From NCBI RefSeq assembly GCF_958295425.1, contig NC_081139.1, positions 25,774,888 to 25,838,887 of the forward strand: a stretch of 64,000 nt of DNA. The letters run 5' to 3'. Below, in pieces: positions 1 to 15,095 of this stretch; the stretch's first letter is position 1, and each line of letters starts with the position of its first letter. Both the position numbers and the translations under genes were made by a program. This DNA comes from Solea solea (lineage: Eukaryota; Chordata; Actinopteri; Pleuronectiformes; Soleidae). Under the pieces are notes generated by a model that made no database searches, was not told the DNA's origin, and saw nothing but the letters and a program-made list of their open reading frames with translations.

Positions 1-54
1 ATTATGCCTCTATGGTTCGTAACATAAAATATCCATGACCAAGGAGTGATTTTG

Positions 55-74
55 TTTCTTAACGTTCACCGCAC
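55..74 (+). promoter_or_regulatory. wdr1: U12-type branch site and AC splice acceptor
   Basis: TTTCTTAAC at 55-63 differs by one base from the U12 branch consensus TTCCTTAAC. It sits about 12 nt before an AC dinucleotide (73-74) where the coding sequence must begin, within the usual spacing for minor-spliceosome introns. No AG lies between 46 and the start of the conserved YWD codons. The donor lies left of the window, so AT-AC versus GT-AC cannot be decided. Confidence 0.7.
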
Positions 75-3904
<3,830 letters not shown>

Positions 3905-4060
3905 GCTGCAAGCAGACAAATATCCACATCTCCAGGGACGAGGACTTCTTATCACTTTTTTCTCGCTTCCTTTCTTTCTTTCTTTCTTTTTATTATTAAA
4001 TGTATTTTCACACTCTAGATGGTAGTTTTGCCGTCTGTAAACATCAGAATTGTAAATGAG
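3905..4060 (+). other. wdr1: wdr1 3' UTR start, possible poly(A) signal
   Basis: Follows the stop codon. A pyrimidine-rich (CTTT)n stretch precedes ATTAAA at 3995-4000, a usable weak poly(A) signal with T/G-rich sequence after it. Other ATTAAA/AATAAA hexamers occur at 5069 and 5541, so the true 3' end is uncertain. Confidence 0.45.
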
Positions 4061-5584
4061 AATGGACAGGAAAAGCTCCCAACAAACAGGTTATCCAAGG
4101 AGAGATCGCTTTGATGCAAACGACCGTCACTAACACCAACATGAAGTGTAAAACATAAGCACATGTGCTTTTACATTTCATAACAGACCCAGTCAAATAC
4201 CATGCAAGATCAACATTCCATAGCTTCAAACTGAAACCATTGTCTGTGGTTCGAGCTGAAGCGTCCGAACCAGGATGGTTTTTTTTTGTTTGTTTTTTTT
4301 AAACATGGCCCTAACTGCATTATTAACCTGTCACTTTTTTTATTTTATGGGATTGGGTGTTGTCTTTTTTCCCTCTTTCTTTATATGATCTATAACTCTT
4401 CCTGGTGGACTGGGGAGCAAGGGTAGGGACTGAAAGAACAAAGTATATATATTTAATATTGGGCTATGATAAAGGATTATTTTCATTATGGATTAATCTG
4501 TCGATTCATTTGGTCCTTAAAATTTCTGAAAATTCAGTTTTACCCAAATTTCAAAGAGCAAAGAAACCAGAACATGTTCAAACTTAAGGAGCTGAAGAAT
4601 CTATAACTTCTATGACGAGAAGAAAAAAACCCAAATGATTCATTGATAATCAAAACAATGCGGCTTTCAATTAATGATTAATGATTTTGTGCAGTCCTGA
4701 TACAGTTTTGAGGTGGTGTCTGTTCACCTGGACATCTGTACTGTTACTGGCTTATATTTTGAATGCTTGTCTCCCTAGTTTTCATATCTTTATGCATCTG
4801 CTTCCAAAGTAGAAATGATTAATTGATGATGATAATAACACTGTATGCATTTTGAGTTCCACGTACATTTGTACTCATGCTTATCAAACACATTATGTGC
4901 ATTTGTGCTCAGAGGAAATCATCAAAAATGACTTCATGTTCAGGAACACACTGCACTGTGGTGCAGTGTAATGATGACCAGTAGGGGGCTCTGTAGTGTA
5001 AATGCAGAGCCTCTTATCTTACAGGATGTTGGTGTCAATCAGTGAGTTCATTGTAATTGATCCCTGAAATTAAACATCTGACATAAATGTCACCGCAGCG
5101 TCCTTTTAGTTCAGTGTTATTGTAGATTAAAGCAGAAATGCTTGAAGAAAAGAAGGAACCTCCAACAGTCCAACGCTTTACTGTTCACCCAAAGAAAAAT
5201 TTGCAGTGACAAACTTTGCAGTGAAGTAATCCCTGATGTTCACAGTGAAACAAATGGTTAACATGCATGTATAATTTTGTCGAGATTAATGTTTAAACCC
5301 ATTAAAACGTGACTCATCAATCATTTAATCTACTGTGGTTTCAAAGGGCAACGGGGGGCGGGGGGGGGGCACCCACCTGCTTCACATGAAGCAGCTGGGT
5401 GCAGGTGCAGTGTGCAAAACACATCTAAAATGGGTGGAATACTGTGCTCATGGGCAACCCTGACCAGTCCTTGGATTATGTTCCTTTGCTGCATGTCTAC
5501 CCTTCTCTCTCCCACCCGCCCACATGTTGCTGTGTGATCTAATAAAAGCTAATATAGCCCAAAAGATATTGGATGCAGTTTCCG
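4061..5584. other. intergenic / possible long 3' UTR, no gene seen
   Basis: AT-rich single-copy-looking sequence without spliceable conserved frames. A G-run at 5350-5370 could form a G-quadruplex on the plus strand. Confidence 0.5.
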
Positions 5585-5880
5585 GTCGAGTGTGCATGAA
5601 GACTAGAACAGGGCTATTTAAATACTGACCATTTACAAAGGGAGAACATGCAAACTCCACACACACAGAAAAACCCAGAGCAGGATGTGAACCAGCAACC
5701 TTCTTGCTGTGAGGCAACAGTGCCAGCCACATCCACTGTGTGAACTGCCCCTAACCAATTGAAAATAATAAAATGAAAACTTTTTTTGTCTCCTCTCAGT
5801 CCTGCTGTTTGTATCAAGTGAATTTCTCCAGTGTGAGCTCAATGAAGTCAAATCTAACCTAACCCAATCTAATCTAAATT
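5585..5880. repeat. composite of SINE 3' end, V-SINE head and LINE 3' end
   Basis: 5585-5640 resembles a fish tRNA-SINE 3' body on the plus strand (AAGACTAGAAC, ATAAA-like, ACTGACCATTTAC). 5641-5745 is a minus-strand V-SINE head: the reverse complement reads AAGGTTGCTGGTTCACATCC, then CTGTGTGTG and GTTTGCATGTTCTCCC. 5800-5880 resembles a LINE 3' terminus (AAGTGAATTTCTCCAGTGTG) with a decayed (TCTAA)n-like tail. Confidence 0.55.
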
Positions 5881-6479
5881 ATGGGAAATTGATCGCTTCA
5901 TAGTGCATTTATATTATATGATGTATGATACAGTACACATACATCAATGTCCATCAGGGTTTTTACTTTTATAACTGTTTGTTTCTGCTCCTCTGGGTTT
6001 TGTTTATCCACACAGAAACACAACTTTCCCTATTTATTAGGGTATTTTCCTTTTTCCTTCTGAAAAAGTTTCAAGAAATGTCTATATTCAAACGAAATCT
6101 CTCTGAACAATGCCGGGCCTGTACACGGTGCTGTGACTTTTTTTTTAAAAATGTGAATAAGTATACATACAAAACAAAGGCAGAATGAAGAAAGTCAGAC
6201 TCAGGACAACTGTGGAAAGAAAATTAAAGGGATTAAACCAAACAAATTCAAAGAGAAGAAGAAGGTAAGTGAGGTAGCATATTTGTTCAAAACGAAAACT
6301 CAAGGGTGGCATTTTGTGTTATTTTTCACTCTGGGACCCGTTTTCCAAAAATACCATTTCCTTAGTCCCAAAGCACCAGTTCCACGTTGATAAAAGAGAA
6401 GGAGAGAGCAGGAGCTATACTCAAAGATGGAGGGATGACCTCAGGTCATTTAGTCATGAATGAAACTAGTGCATCCCTC

Positions 6480-6533
6480 AGTGTTCATGTGATGAGGAGC
6501 TCAGGGCCGAGAGCTCCTCATCACATGAACACT
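6480..6533. other. perfect 23-bp inverted repeat (hairpin), 8-nt loop
   Basis: The left arm 6480-6502 (AGTGTTCATGTGATGAGGAG + CTC) is the exact reverse complement of the right arm 6511-6533. The loop is AGGGCCGA. With one mismatch the stem extends three more pairs outward. No flanking element was recognised. It could be a fold-back element or a transcribed hairpin. Confidence 0.9.
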
Positions 6534-6706
6534 TAGGTTCATTTAAGCCCAATAAACAAGCAGACAGGGACACAGAGTGTACATAGCTGTAAACCTTTAC
6601 TTTCACGAGTCACATGACCCACTCAGCTCTGAGTGTGTGCAAGCATCTCACTCGTATGAGTTCAAATCCTGATTTGATTTGAACAATGTATGGAAGCAGA
6701 AGTGAA

Positions 6707-6852
6707 GCTTCTTCTTCTTCTTCTTCTTCTTAGAGTTAGACTTCTTGTTCTTCTTCTTCTTCTTCTTCTTCTTGTTCTTCTTGTTCTTCTTCTTGTTCTT
6801 GTTCTTCTTCTTCTTCTTGTTCTTCTTCTTGTTCTTCTTCTTCTTCTTCTTT
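6707..6852. repeat. (CTT)n/(GTT) microsatellite, about 145 bp
   Basis: CTT repeats with regularly scattered GTT units. The minus strand gives a spurious poly-Glu/Lys frame and the plus strand poly-Leu/Val. It is a polypurine-polypyrimidine tract, able to form H-DNA. Confidence 0.95.
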
Positions 6853-8023
6853 TCCACTACTGCACATGTCAAAGTAGTCCATTCTGACTGGTGAACACAC
6901 ACCACAGTCACATCCTTTCCTTTTTGCGTCCATGTTAGATACAATAGATATTAATCCCAAACTGGGAAATGAGATTATGCATCCCAACATGGACACCTAA
7001 TGTTGTCTGTGTTTCAAAAACAAATTGTAAAGTTAACCCATTAATATTTGAGAACATTTAAATATTCCATAAGTCAAGTCATTTCACTGAAGTCCAGTTG
7101 AGTCTTTTTTGTGAATAATATTTACGTGTCATGCGCACGTTGGGTCTGCGTGTGCGGAGTATACCAGCGCCAAAGTCACGAGTCAAATCTGCAGCCTCTG
7201 GAATTCACAGGCTTTAAAAGCAGCGTTTTAACAGTGATAAGAAGCAGTGAAGAGAAACACAGTCAGACAATCACGAAGATGAAGGCTCGTGCCTTCGGTT
7301 CACCCTTTACCGGAGACTGAGAAGCGATCACGACAGCACACACACACACATCATCTGCACAGAGGATCCACGCCACGTGCTGGTTAAATGATGACACAGC
7401 AGAAGATCTCGCGAGGTAAGACTCCTCCATATCTGCTGCTGCTGTTGCTGCCGCAGGTGTTCACGTGCCCCGGGGCGAGACTCCCCTCGAGCGCCCCCCG
7501 AAAAAAACAAAACACAACTGTGGTGTTTTATTATATGTCCACAAGAACATCTAAGATTTATATGCTACATATATAGAAATGTAACAAGACAATAATAATA
7601 TCATTTAAATTAAATTAAATTAGAAATGAAATAGAGAAAAATATTTCTCAATTGCACAAATCCTTCATCAGCACAAAGGAGAAACCAGTTATTACATTAT
7701 TAATATGACAGAAATATATAGAACAATAAGAGCAACAATAATCATATAATACAAATACAATAGAGCAGAAGTGTCTTAAAAACACAACTGTGAAAACACA
7801 CTGACAATAATGTCATTATCATACAATTACAGAAAAATTCAAATGTGCATGAACTATAGGCCTGTATTTATAATAATATGAATGAAATGACTTTAGCCTA
7901 TTGCTTTGTCCCCTGTTCCCCCCTCGTCCATTCGCCCAGAGGTGAAGTTTCCACCCCTGACACTTTGTTTTCAGTCATACGATGATGTAAAACAAATCTA
8001 TTACATATTTTCATTTTCTATAG

Positions 8024-8165
8024 CCATGGTTCTCAAGCTGTGGGTATGTGCTTCAGTGGTACGCAAGCTTCCTCTGGTGGTACTCGGAGTAAAAACAGAA
8101 ATACTGTGTCAGTGGCGGCTGGTGATGAAACAAATTTAATCCAAAGAACAAAACAGCTGACGTGA
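8024..8165 (+). mobile_element. hAT-like element terminus (remnant)
   Basis: Begins CCATGGTTCTCAAGCTGTGG, close to the CAGTGGTTCTCAAACTGTGG terminus common to many vertebrate hAT elements, followed by GGTGGTACTCGG. No matching right end was found, so this is a solo, decayed end. Confidence 0.4.
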
Positions 8166-9151
8166 ACGATGAGACGATGCTCTGTTCTGAGCTGAGAGGG
8201 AGACGCACAGTGTCATCCACCACCCATCTGTGTGTGTGTGTGTGTGCGTGTGTGTGTTTTGTCCACAAACCAAAGATTTTATTGTCTCAAAGAAGCAAAG
8301 AAAGCAGAATATATTCACATTTAAGCAGCTGAAATCACAGAAAAACCTCATTATCAGTTCATCATGAGCCTGTACTCACTTGGTTTTTACGTTATCAAAT
8401 AACTTTCACATGTAGAAAAGGTGAAATGGGAGTTGTTTTTTTTCCTGTCCTGCTGTTTCAGGTCAGAGGAAACAGATCAAATGTCAGGTGAAAATAACAG
8501 AACGCAATGCAAACACAAGAACGTGAAACTATACCTCCAACAATGTTAATGCACAGTCAGACCTAGTTAGTTACTGATGAAGTTTAACAGACGTGCCGTT
8601 CCTCCCCCTGCAGCACCACAGGTCAGGGAGTCAAACTGAGACCTGGCGTCTGGCTCAGTGCTCACTGTAGATGTAAATATCACGCACACCGTTGCTTCAG
8701 TCAGGATAAATGATGGCCCGGCCGTGCTTCATTCAGCACTCTGTAAGAGATGATGACGCGGTAGGTGGAATTCAAACTGTCGTGTGAGTGAGTAGATTTG
8801 CTTGAAATTAGATTGTATGTGTTCACATTCTGATTTTTGTCCTGTTCTCATGTGATCCAGTAATGTCATGGAAATGTGTGCATGTGTGCATGTGTGCAGC
8901 ACATATGTGATACATGTGTTATTCACACATTTATGTTTTCAACATCAATGATGACATGCCAGTTTTTTACACTAAACATACACTGAAACATTGTTTGGAC
9001 GGAATTAGTTTCACATGGAGAGGTGTGGGTGGAGTATAATGTTGGGGGGGCGTATTTTAATGAAAAGAGAGGAAAAAACAAATAAAACAGCTGACGCATC
9101 AAAGAGGGAGACGATTGATTAAAGATCAGACATGATGATCACTGTTGGGAG

Positions 9152-9528
9152 ACAGAGAGAGAGAGAGAGAGACACACACACACGGAGAGAGAGAGACACA
9201 CACACAGGGAGAGAGAGAGAGACACACAGGGAGAGAGAGACACACACACACAGGGAGAGAGAGAGAGACACACACACACAGGGAGAGAGAGACACACACA
9301 CACACAGGGAGGAGAGATACACACACAGGGAGAGAGAGAGAGACACACAGGGAGAGAGACACACACACGGAGAGAGACACACACACAGGGAGACACACAC
9401 AGGGAGAGAGAGAGACACACACAGGGAGAGAGAGAGAGAGCGAGACACACACACACAGGGAGAGAGAGAGAGAGACACACACACAGGGAGAGAGAGACAC
9501 ACACACAGGGAGGGAGAGATACACACAC

Positions 9529-9571
<43 letters not shown>

Positions 9572-9779
9572 CACACACAGGGAGAGAGAGAGACGCACAC
9601 ACACACAGGGAGAGAGACGCACACACACACAGGGAGAGAGAGACACACACACAGGGAGAGAGAGAGAGAAAGAGACACACACACACACACAGGGAGAGAG
9701 AGAGAGACACACACACAGGGAGAGAGACACACACAGACACACACACACACAGGGAGAGAGAGACACACACAGGGAGAGG
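9152..9779. repeat. compound (GA)n(CA)n minisatellite, about 630 bp
   Basis: Alternating blocks of GAGAGA and CACACA joined by GGGAGA in an irregular 16-40 bp period. Runs of over 200 codons are open in both directions because the sequence has almost no T on the plus strand. None of these frames looks like a protein. Confidence 0.95.
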
Positions 9780-10299
9780 TAAATAATGGTCTTAATTGTG
9801 TTGTTTGCTTTTTGTGGGATGTAGAAATGCTCATCTGTGTGGTTGACTGACTTGGTATTGTGAAAGAAATTCTTGAGTCATCAGTGTTGAGTAAATCATA
9901 TCTTTACTGCATGCATGGATTTTTGCATGGAGGAGAGACACTGTCACCAAGGACGGTCTAAAATGGTCTCTCCCCTTCCTCCAAAAAGCTTTACCACTTA
10001 TACACAAACATCAAAGTCAAACAAGAACAGACAATGTTTACCCTAACAGATGCCATTATGTGCAACCCTTACGTTGACCTTTCCTGGTGACCTTTCCCTA
10101 TCATATAATCACCCCAGCATTCATTCACAGCTTGACTGTTAATTGTTGTCTTAGAACATTACAGGAAACAAGAAGTAAACCAGTTTTTTCCCACAGTATA
10201 TTGTCGTAAAAGTGACTTTGCTCTGCCAGTGTGGCACTAGATCATTAGAGACTGGGCTCTATCAATATACTGTGTAATCATGCCCCTGAGACCGTGCAC

Positions 10300-10607
10300 A
10301 TCACAGCAGGGTGTAAGATGCTGGCAGGGAAGGCATACATGGAACGTCACCGCCAAGTGGCTGCAATAGTGTACTACAGGAACATCTGCACCGAGTTTGG
10401 ACTGGAGGTCCCAGGATCAAGATCCTGTGGGACTTCCAGATCCAGACAGACAAACGGGTGGTTGCTGTCGATGAGTAGCAGGAGAGAGCAGTAGTGGTAG
10501 ATGTGGCCATCCCAAGTGACGGCAACATCAAGAAGAAGGAACACGAGAAGCCTGAGAAATACCAAGGGCTGAGGGAGGAGCTAAAGAAGATGTGGGGAGT
10601 AGCCTAA
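10300..10607 (+). pseudogene. RLE-type non-LTR retrotransposon relic (C-terminal region)
   Basis: The first frame reads KMLAGKAYMERHRQVAAIVY then RNICTEFGLEVP. After a frame change it reads KILWDFQIQTDK, a stop, ERAVVVDVAIPSDGNIKKKE and EKYQGLREELKKMW. This is the C-terminal domain recurrent in fish LINEs that carry a restriction-like endonuclease (R2/R4/NeSL-type groups). The expected PD-containing stretch before AVVVDVAIP is eroded. Frameshift and stop mark it as dead. Exact clade not determined. Confidence 0.7.
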
Positions 10608-11170
10608 AGGCATACATGGAGATTTTTGGGAAATGTAGCAGAGATATTCCCATCATATATAGAAAGATATCCACTCAGCTTTTCTTTGCTCATTGGCGTG
10701 GAGCTTGTGGAGCGTCTGCTATTGTTTATCACAACAGAGCAAACACTCGCTGAACCTTGTTTTTCCACATGTTCTCAACCGATACGCTCAGCAGCTACAA
10801 CGAGCGTAGTTTTTCTTCTTCTACGGTTGAAAGTACGTCACCGGATGTGCCCGGACTTGGAGGCGCTGCTGTTTACAGGAGTGCTAATTAGTCAACGGAA
10901 ATGCTCAGGAAAACAATAAAAACCTGCGCTCTCAGCAGTGGCTGAACTGATTGTAATGGACTTTTAGGGCTTCCTAAACGAGGTCATGACGCAGATACAC
11001 ACCAAAACTATGGCTATGGCCTCTTTAAACATCTCTTTATATTCCTTTCATATCTCGTTCAGAAAAAATGCTGAAATAATTTTTCAGGAAGGATTAGACA
11101 GGACTACGCTGCCAAACATTCAAATCTTTAGTCTTTTAAAAAACACATTTAGATGTAATACATGATCCAC

Positions 11171-11555
11171 AGCACGAGCCACAAACTCAAATGACCTGGG
11201 GGCCAATGAGCATCTAGTCTGGTCTAGAGAAAAAAAAAGTGTTCACTAGTGGGCGGGGAAATATGAGCTTAACATTATTTCACAATATTCGATATGATAT
11301 ATATATATATATGAATATGATAATAAATCAATCTAAAATGAAGCAAATAATAACTGTAAATGAAAACACCAGTAAAGGTTCATATTTAGTAATAGATTCT
11401 GTCTCTATTGTATCAGCTCAGCCACATGCGCTGTGTTTAAAGGAAGGTTGCGGGTCGTGTGTTTTCATAGTAACATGATATTAAGTGGCGGGCCGCATGT
11501 AATCAACTGGGGGGCCACATGTGGCCCACGGGCCGCTGGTTTGACACCTCTGATG
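11171..11555. mobile_element. hAT-like non-autonomous remnant
   Basis: The right edge reads GGCCGCTGGTTTGACACCTC then TG (11555), a common fish hAT terminus (CAGAGGTGTCAAAC in reverse). The left edge near 11171 reads CAGCACGAGCCACAAACTC followed by GACCTGGGGGCC, a decayed counterpart. Target duplications are not clean. Confidence 0.45.
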
Positions 11556-11825
11556 GACAGTATGTAGGTCACACATGACATTACTTATTGCAGCTGCAGA
11601 CACGTTTGAGTCATGTCCGGCTTCAGTAAATGAAGTTAGTCAGTGCTCATGTGATGGTGGAATCTTTTTAATCAGCAAACTCCAGCGGCTTTTGTTGCAG
11701 GAGTCTTTTGAATGGTGAAGATCTTCAGAGTGAATGGTGAGTTTTCTACTTTTACAGAATCATTGAACCTGAAGTTAGAGCTTTTGTTTGTTCCATTCAT
11801 TTGTGATAAGACGTCCACTGCGATG

Positions 11826-11846
11826 ACACACACACACACACACACT
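11826..11846. repeat. (CA)n microsatellite
   Basis: About ten uninterrupted CA units. Confidence 0.9.
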
Positions 11847-13423
11847 GGGAGTCACTGACACACTTTAATATGTCACATCATGAGGGGAATCTGTCCTGGT
11901 TTTAAAGGCTAATAATCATCATTTTTATTATATGGAATAAATATGTGAAAGACATCCCTGTGACCCTCATGTGGAAGATAAACTGGTAGAAAACGAATGG
12001 ACTAAATAATTAACTAACTAACTAAAAGTTTAAAATGTTTCTTAATAACACGTTGTGTTAATAATGTGTGTTATAGCAGAATCTGACCATATTTAGGGTG
12101 AATTTCATTGTTTACCTCTTTATGAGTCCGGAGAAACAACCTGTGTGCAGCTTTATATCCACATCTAAGGGTTTTAGCTTTCTTTCTTTTTTATTATTTA
12201 TTATTTTACAAATACCATGTGGAATGACAAAGAAAAAGGATCTTGAATCTTCTTGAATCTTGAAGCCTTGGCACTCTACTCTTCCCACTGAGAGGTTTGT
12301 CCACTCCACAGGAAACCTGAAACTTCTGTTATGTGGACTGACAGAGGGGGATGTTCAGCTCACATGCCTGAGTATCATGTTGTTGGTCCCCATGGCAACC
12401 CCGTCCCAAACCCAGGTTTCCTCATTTGGCCACGTCACGTTGTGCTTATTATGGATTCATTTTGTTCATGACACTGTAGGTGCTTAGGTTGACATCGCCT
12501 CGGCTCAGCACAGCACGGTTTGGTTCTACAGAACCTCCTCACCATGGCTGGAGTCTTTTTTAACTGATCTACAGTTCAGCATTGTTCGCCTGGATTCTCG
12601 TGACTCTTCTAGTGACGACACTCTGTGACCAATCGCTGGCTGACAGTCAGTCGATGTCACATATACTCTCTAGTGTTGGCTCAGGTACTAAAGTATGAGG
12701 TTTAGGTTCGGGACCAGGATTGGACGTGTGTTTTAAGGTTAGGATAAATATCCAGGTTAGGCTTGGTGGATATTCACTGTCGGCTCTATTAAGATCATCT
12801 GCATTTCCATGACCAGTAATAAGTCGTCAATAATTGTAAACAATTGAGAATTATTAAGAACAATAATATCTTCTTTGTCAGTGACTGTGCTTGATGCCCA
12901 CAGTGACGTTCAAGTGTGGATGGACACTCAGGGCAGCTGCTCCCTAAATGAAAGCCCCCAAATGTCTCCAGTAGGTGCTTTAAATAAAGCTTTATTTGAA
13001 TTTGTAACTATGTCTACGTATGACAACATATAGAATCACTGAAACTGTTATGTTTGTGCTGCATTAGGGAAGCAGAATTACAAACGATGGGTCATGATAA
13101 ATGAGTTTGATGTTGATTTTTGGGAAAAGTGCCAGCCCTATTTCCTCCTTATTATGAAGCCCTTATCTTGAAGACAGGCGGCTGGTGTTTATTCATCTAG
13201 AGTGGCATTGTCACTCCATTCAAAGCAACATTCGTATCACACAGACGTGTCTGAGCTGGTCATCCGTGTTACCATCTGAATGGGGGAAGTCCTGGTGGAC
13301 TTTGGCAGCTGATTGAATGATAAAGGGGGCGGGGCGGGGGCGAGTGGGGCTGGGGTCGTTCTTGAAGCCTACACATGGTTGAGGAATGCATCAGCACAAT
13401 AGAGCTGATGGATCATTGTGAGG

Positions 13424-13489
13424 ATGACTGTTCTTCTTGTGACAGAAGGAAAACACATTTCCTTCACTATCTGCACGACAATGTTCAAG
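13424..13489 (+). CDS. possible alternative first coding exon of slc2a9
   Basis: ATG at 13424 (A at -3) opens 22 codons, MTVLLVTEGKHISFTICTTM-FK, ending exactly at a strong donor GTAAGT (13490). The phase is 0, compatible with the slc2a9 exon at 23246. A GC-rich stretch lies about 80 bp upstream (13325-13352). Mammalian SLC2A9 uses alternative first exons with different N-termini, which makes the idea reasonable. There is no homology to confirm it, so it may be chance. Confidence 0.2.
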
Positions 13490-14051
13490 GTAAGTGTCGG
13501 GACGATTCTGACTCGTGTCTCACTGCAGTGTTTACGTCTCCATCTGTGTGAGGGTGACTATTGTACCGCTGACATTAACTTACCAAATGAGAACAGAAGC
13601 CTGTTTTTCCTCCCCCTGCAGTTTACTTTCATATTCTAGTCTAGCGGGCTTCCTTTATTGATCGCTAAGTCAGAGGCCTCCTCAAGGGGGCGCAAACACA
13701 TTGTCAGGAGAGTCGTTGTGAATGGATGGGAACAACTATTGTAACTACATTAGAAGACAGTCGGATATTTCTCTGGAGAACGTTTGGACATGGAAGTGGA
13801 AGAGCTGAGCGTGACTGAGCGTTTTCTCTGTCTTTTCTGTCCTTCATTCTTTGTCAAGCTGATTGTGTAGTTGTATTTGTTGTTTGCGTTTGTAGTTGTT
13901 GGCTTTATTTGAGTTTTTAGTTTGTCGTGTATGTACGTGCATGCTTGAGAAGTACGACCGGAGTACATACTCGGCAAGTACAGGAGTACACAAGTACGTA
14001 TGTACATAATCAGAATTTAACATTTTTAAGTTACATACACTTAAATGGTTT

Positions 14052-14052
14052 A

Positions 14053-14084
<32 letters not shown>

Positions 14085-14170
14085 GACTTGATTGATCCCT
14101 TTGGGAGGTTCCCTCCGGGAAATTAACAGCTCCAACATCAACACACACCACTGTTAAGGTTAGAATCACA
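14052..14170 (-). mobile_element. LINE 3' end with (TCTG)n tail
   Basis: The minus strand reads AATTTCCCGGAGGGAACCTC then AAAGGGATCAATCAAG followed by about eight TCTG units (14052-14085). This is the arrangement of a fish LINE 3' terminus with its short tandem tail. No coding part is attached. Confidence 0.55.
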
Positions 14171-14339
14171 CTTTACAGGAGACTGGAAAGAGAAACACCC
14201 CAGGTACCAAACACCATAAAATATAGAATAGAATAAAATAAGATAAAATAAAAATAAAGATCTAAAAAAGTATAAAAATACAAACGTAAATGACCCATGC
14301 TATATATATATGTTTGTATGTATGTATGCTCTGTGGATA

Positions 14340-15095
14340 TTAGAAAAGGGTGCACCGTTCTCTGTAGCCTCTGTTCTTGACAAAGAACACTGATCCAAAC
14401 TGTCCCAAAGCATTGAAAACTGCGCTTCGGCAGCTGTTCTGCTCTTAAAAGTGTTATTGAATGGGCCTGTAATTGAAACCTGGGACAGGTTTGAAAGTTC
14501 AGATCAGTGCATCGTACACGAGTCCAAGGTCACAAAGAGATTCCGTGCTTTGCATACGACGTGCCAGGCCTCTGTAGGTTTGGGCTCCTGCAGCATTCTC
14601 CAAGTGTCTGTTAAGTGCTCCGTACGACCTCCACTCGGCCTTCACAGAACGGAAACTGCTGGCGACCCATCAGGTGTTTAAAACTCTGCCAATCTTCAGG
14701 ACTTGTGAGCCCACTTCTTGTGCTGCTTCCATAAGTTCCTGGGAATTTTTATTGGACTGACTGTAGAGATTTTGGAGTTTGTCCATGAAAACTTTGAAGT
14801 GGTCGAACCTCGTCCACAGCACCATTTACAGCCAGTTCTAGACGGTGGTTCATACAGCGCCGTGTGAAGAGGTTAGGGTACCTTGCAGTCAGGAAAACGT
14901 TCCCTCAGGAAAAGACCAGTTGACCTCCAGTGGAAGATTTTACACGGTGCCATCGCCTCAAACGCTTTTATCTCTGTTGTTTCAAACCAGTGCCCTTTCT
15001 GTCTCCTTCATGAGACATCGTGTCATGTTTTTAGTGAGTGTAAGAGACTCTAAGCGCTTCCTCTTCACTCCTTTAAACAATGTTTTTAAGTTATA
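14340..15095 (-). pseudogene. hAT transposase relic
   Basis: The minus-strand frames, with frameshifts and stops, read LFTRRCMNHRLELAVNGAVD, then QTPKSLQSVQ, then VASSFRSVKAEWRSYGALNR followed by HLENAAGAQTYRGLARRMQS and LCDLGLVYDALI. The NHRLELAV and (RW)VASSFRSVKA-W blocks are hallmarks of the hAT (Ac/hobo) catalytic domain found in many ZBED/KIAA1586-like fish transposases. The W of RWVASS is lost at a frameshift near 14668. Neither terminal inverted repeat is visible. Domesticated activity is unlikely given the in-frame stops. Confidence 0.8.

Noticed and set aside
6648..6996. Poly-Glu/Lys frame resembling a nucleolar acidic protein
   Set aside because: It is the reverse strand of a (CTT)n microsatellite with no flanking homology.
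9119..9834. Frames over 200 codons on both strands
   Set aside because: All fall within the GA/CA simple repeat and encode only Arg/Glu/Thr/His or Ser/Leu/Cys/Val runs.
11701..11736. Possible 36-nt micro-exon (strong acceptor GTTGCAG, donor GTGAGT, containing ATGGTGAAG)
   Set aside because: No homology. Its phase does not fit slc2a9 exon 2 directly, and short acceptor-donor pairs are common by chance.
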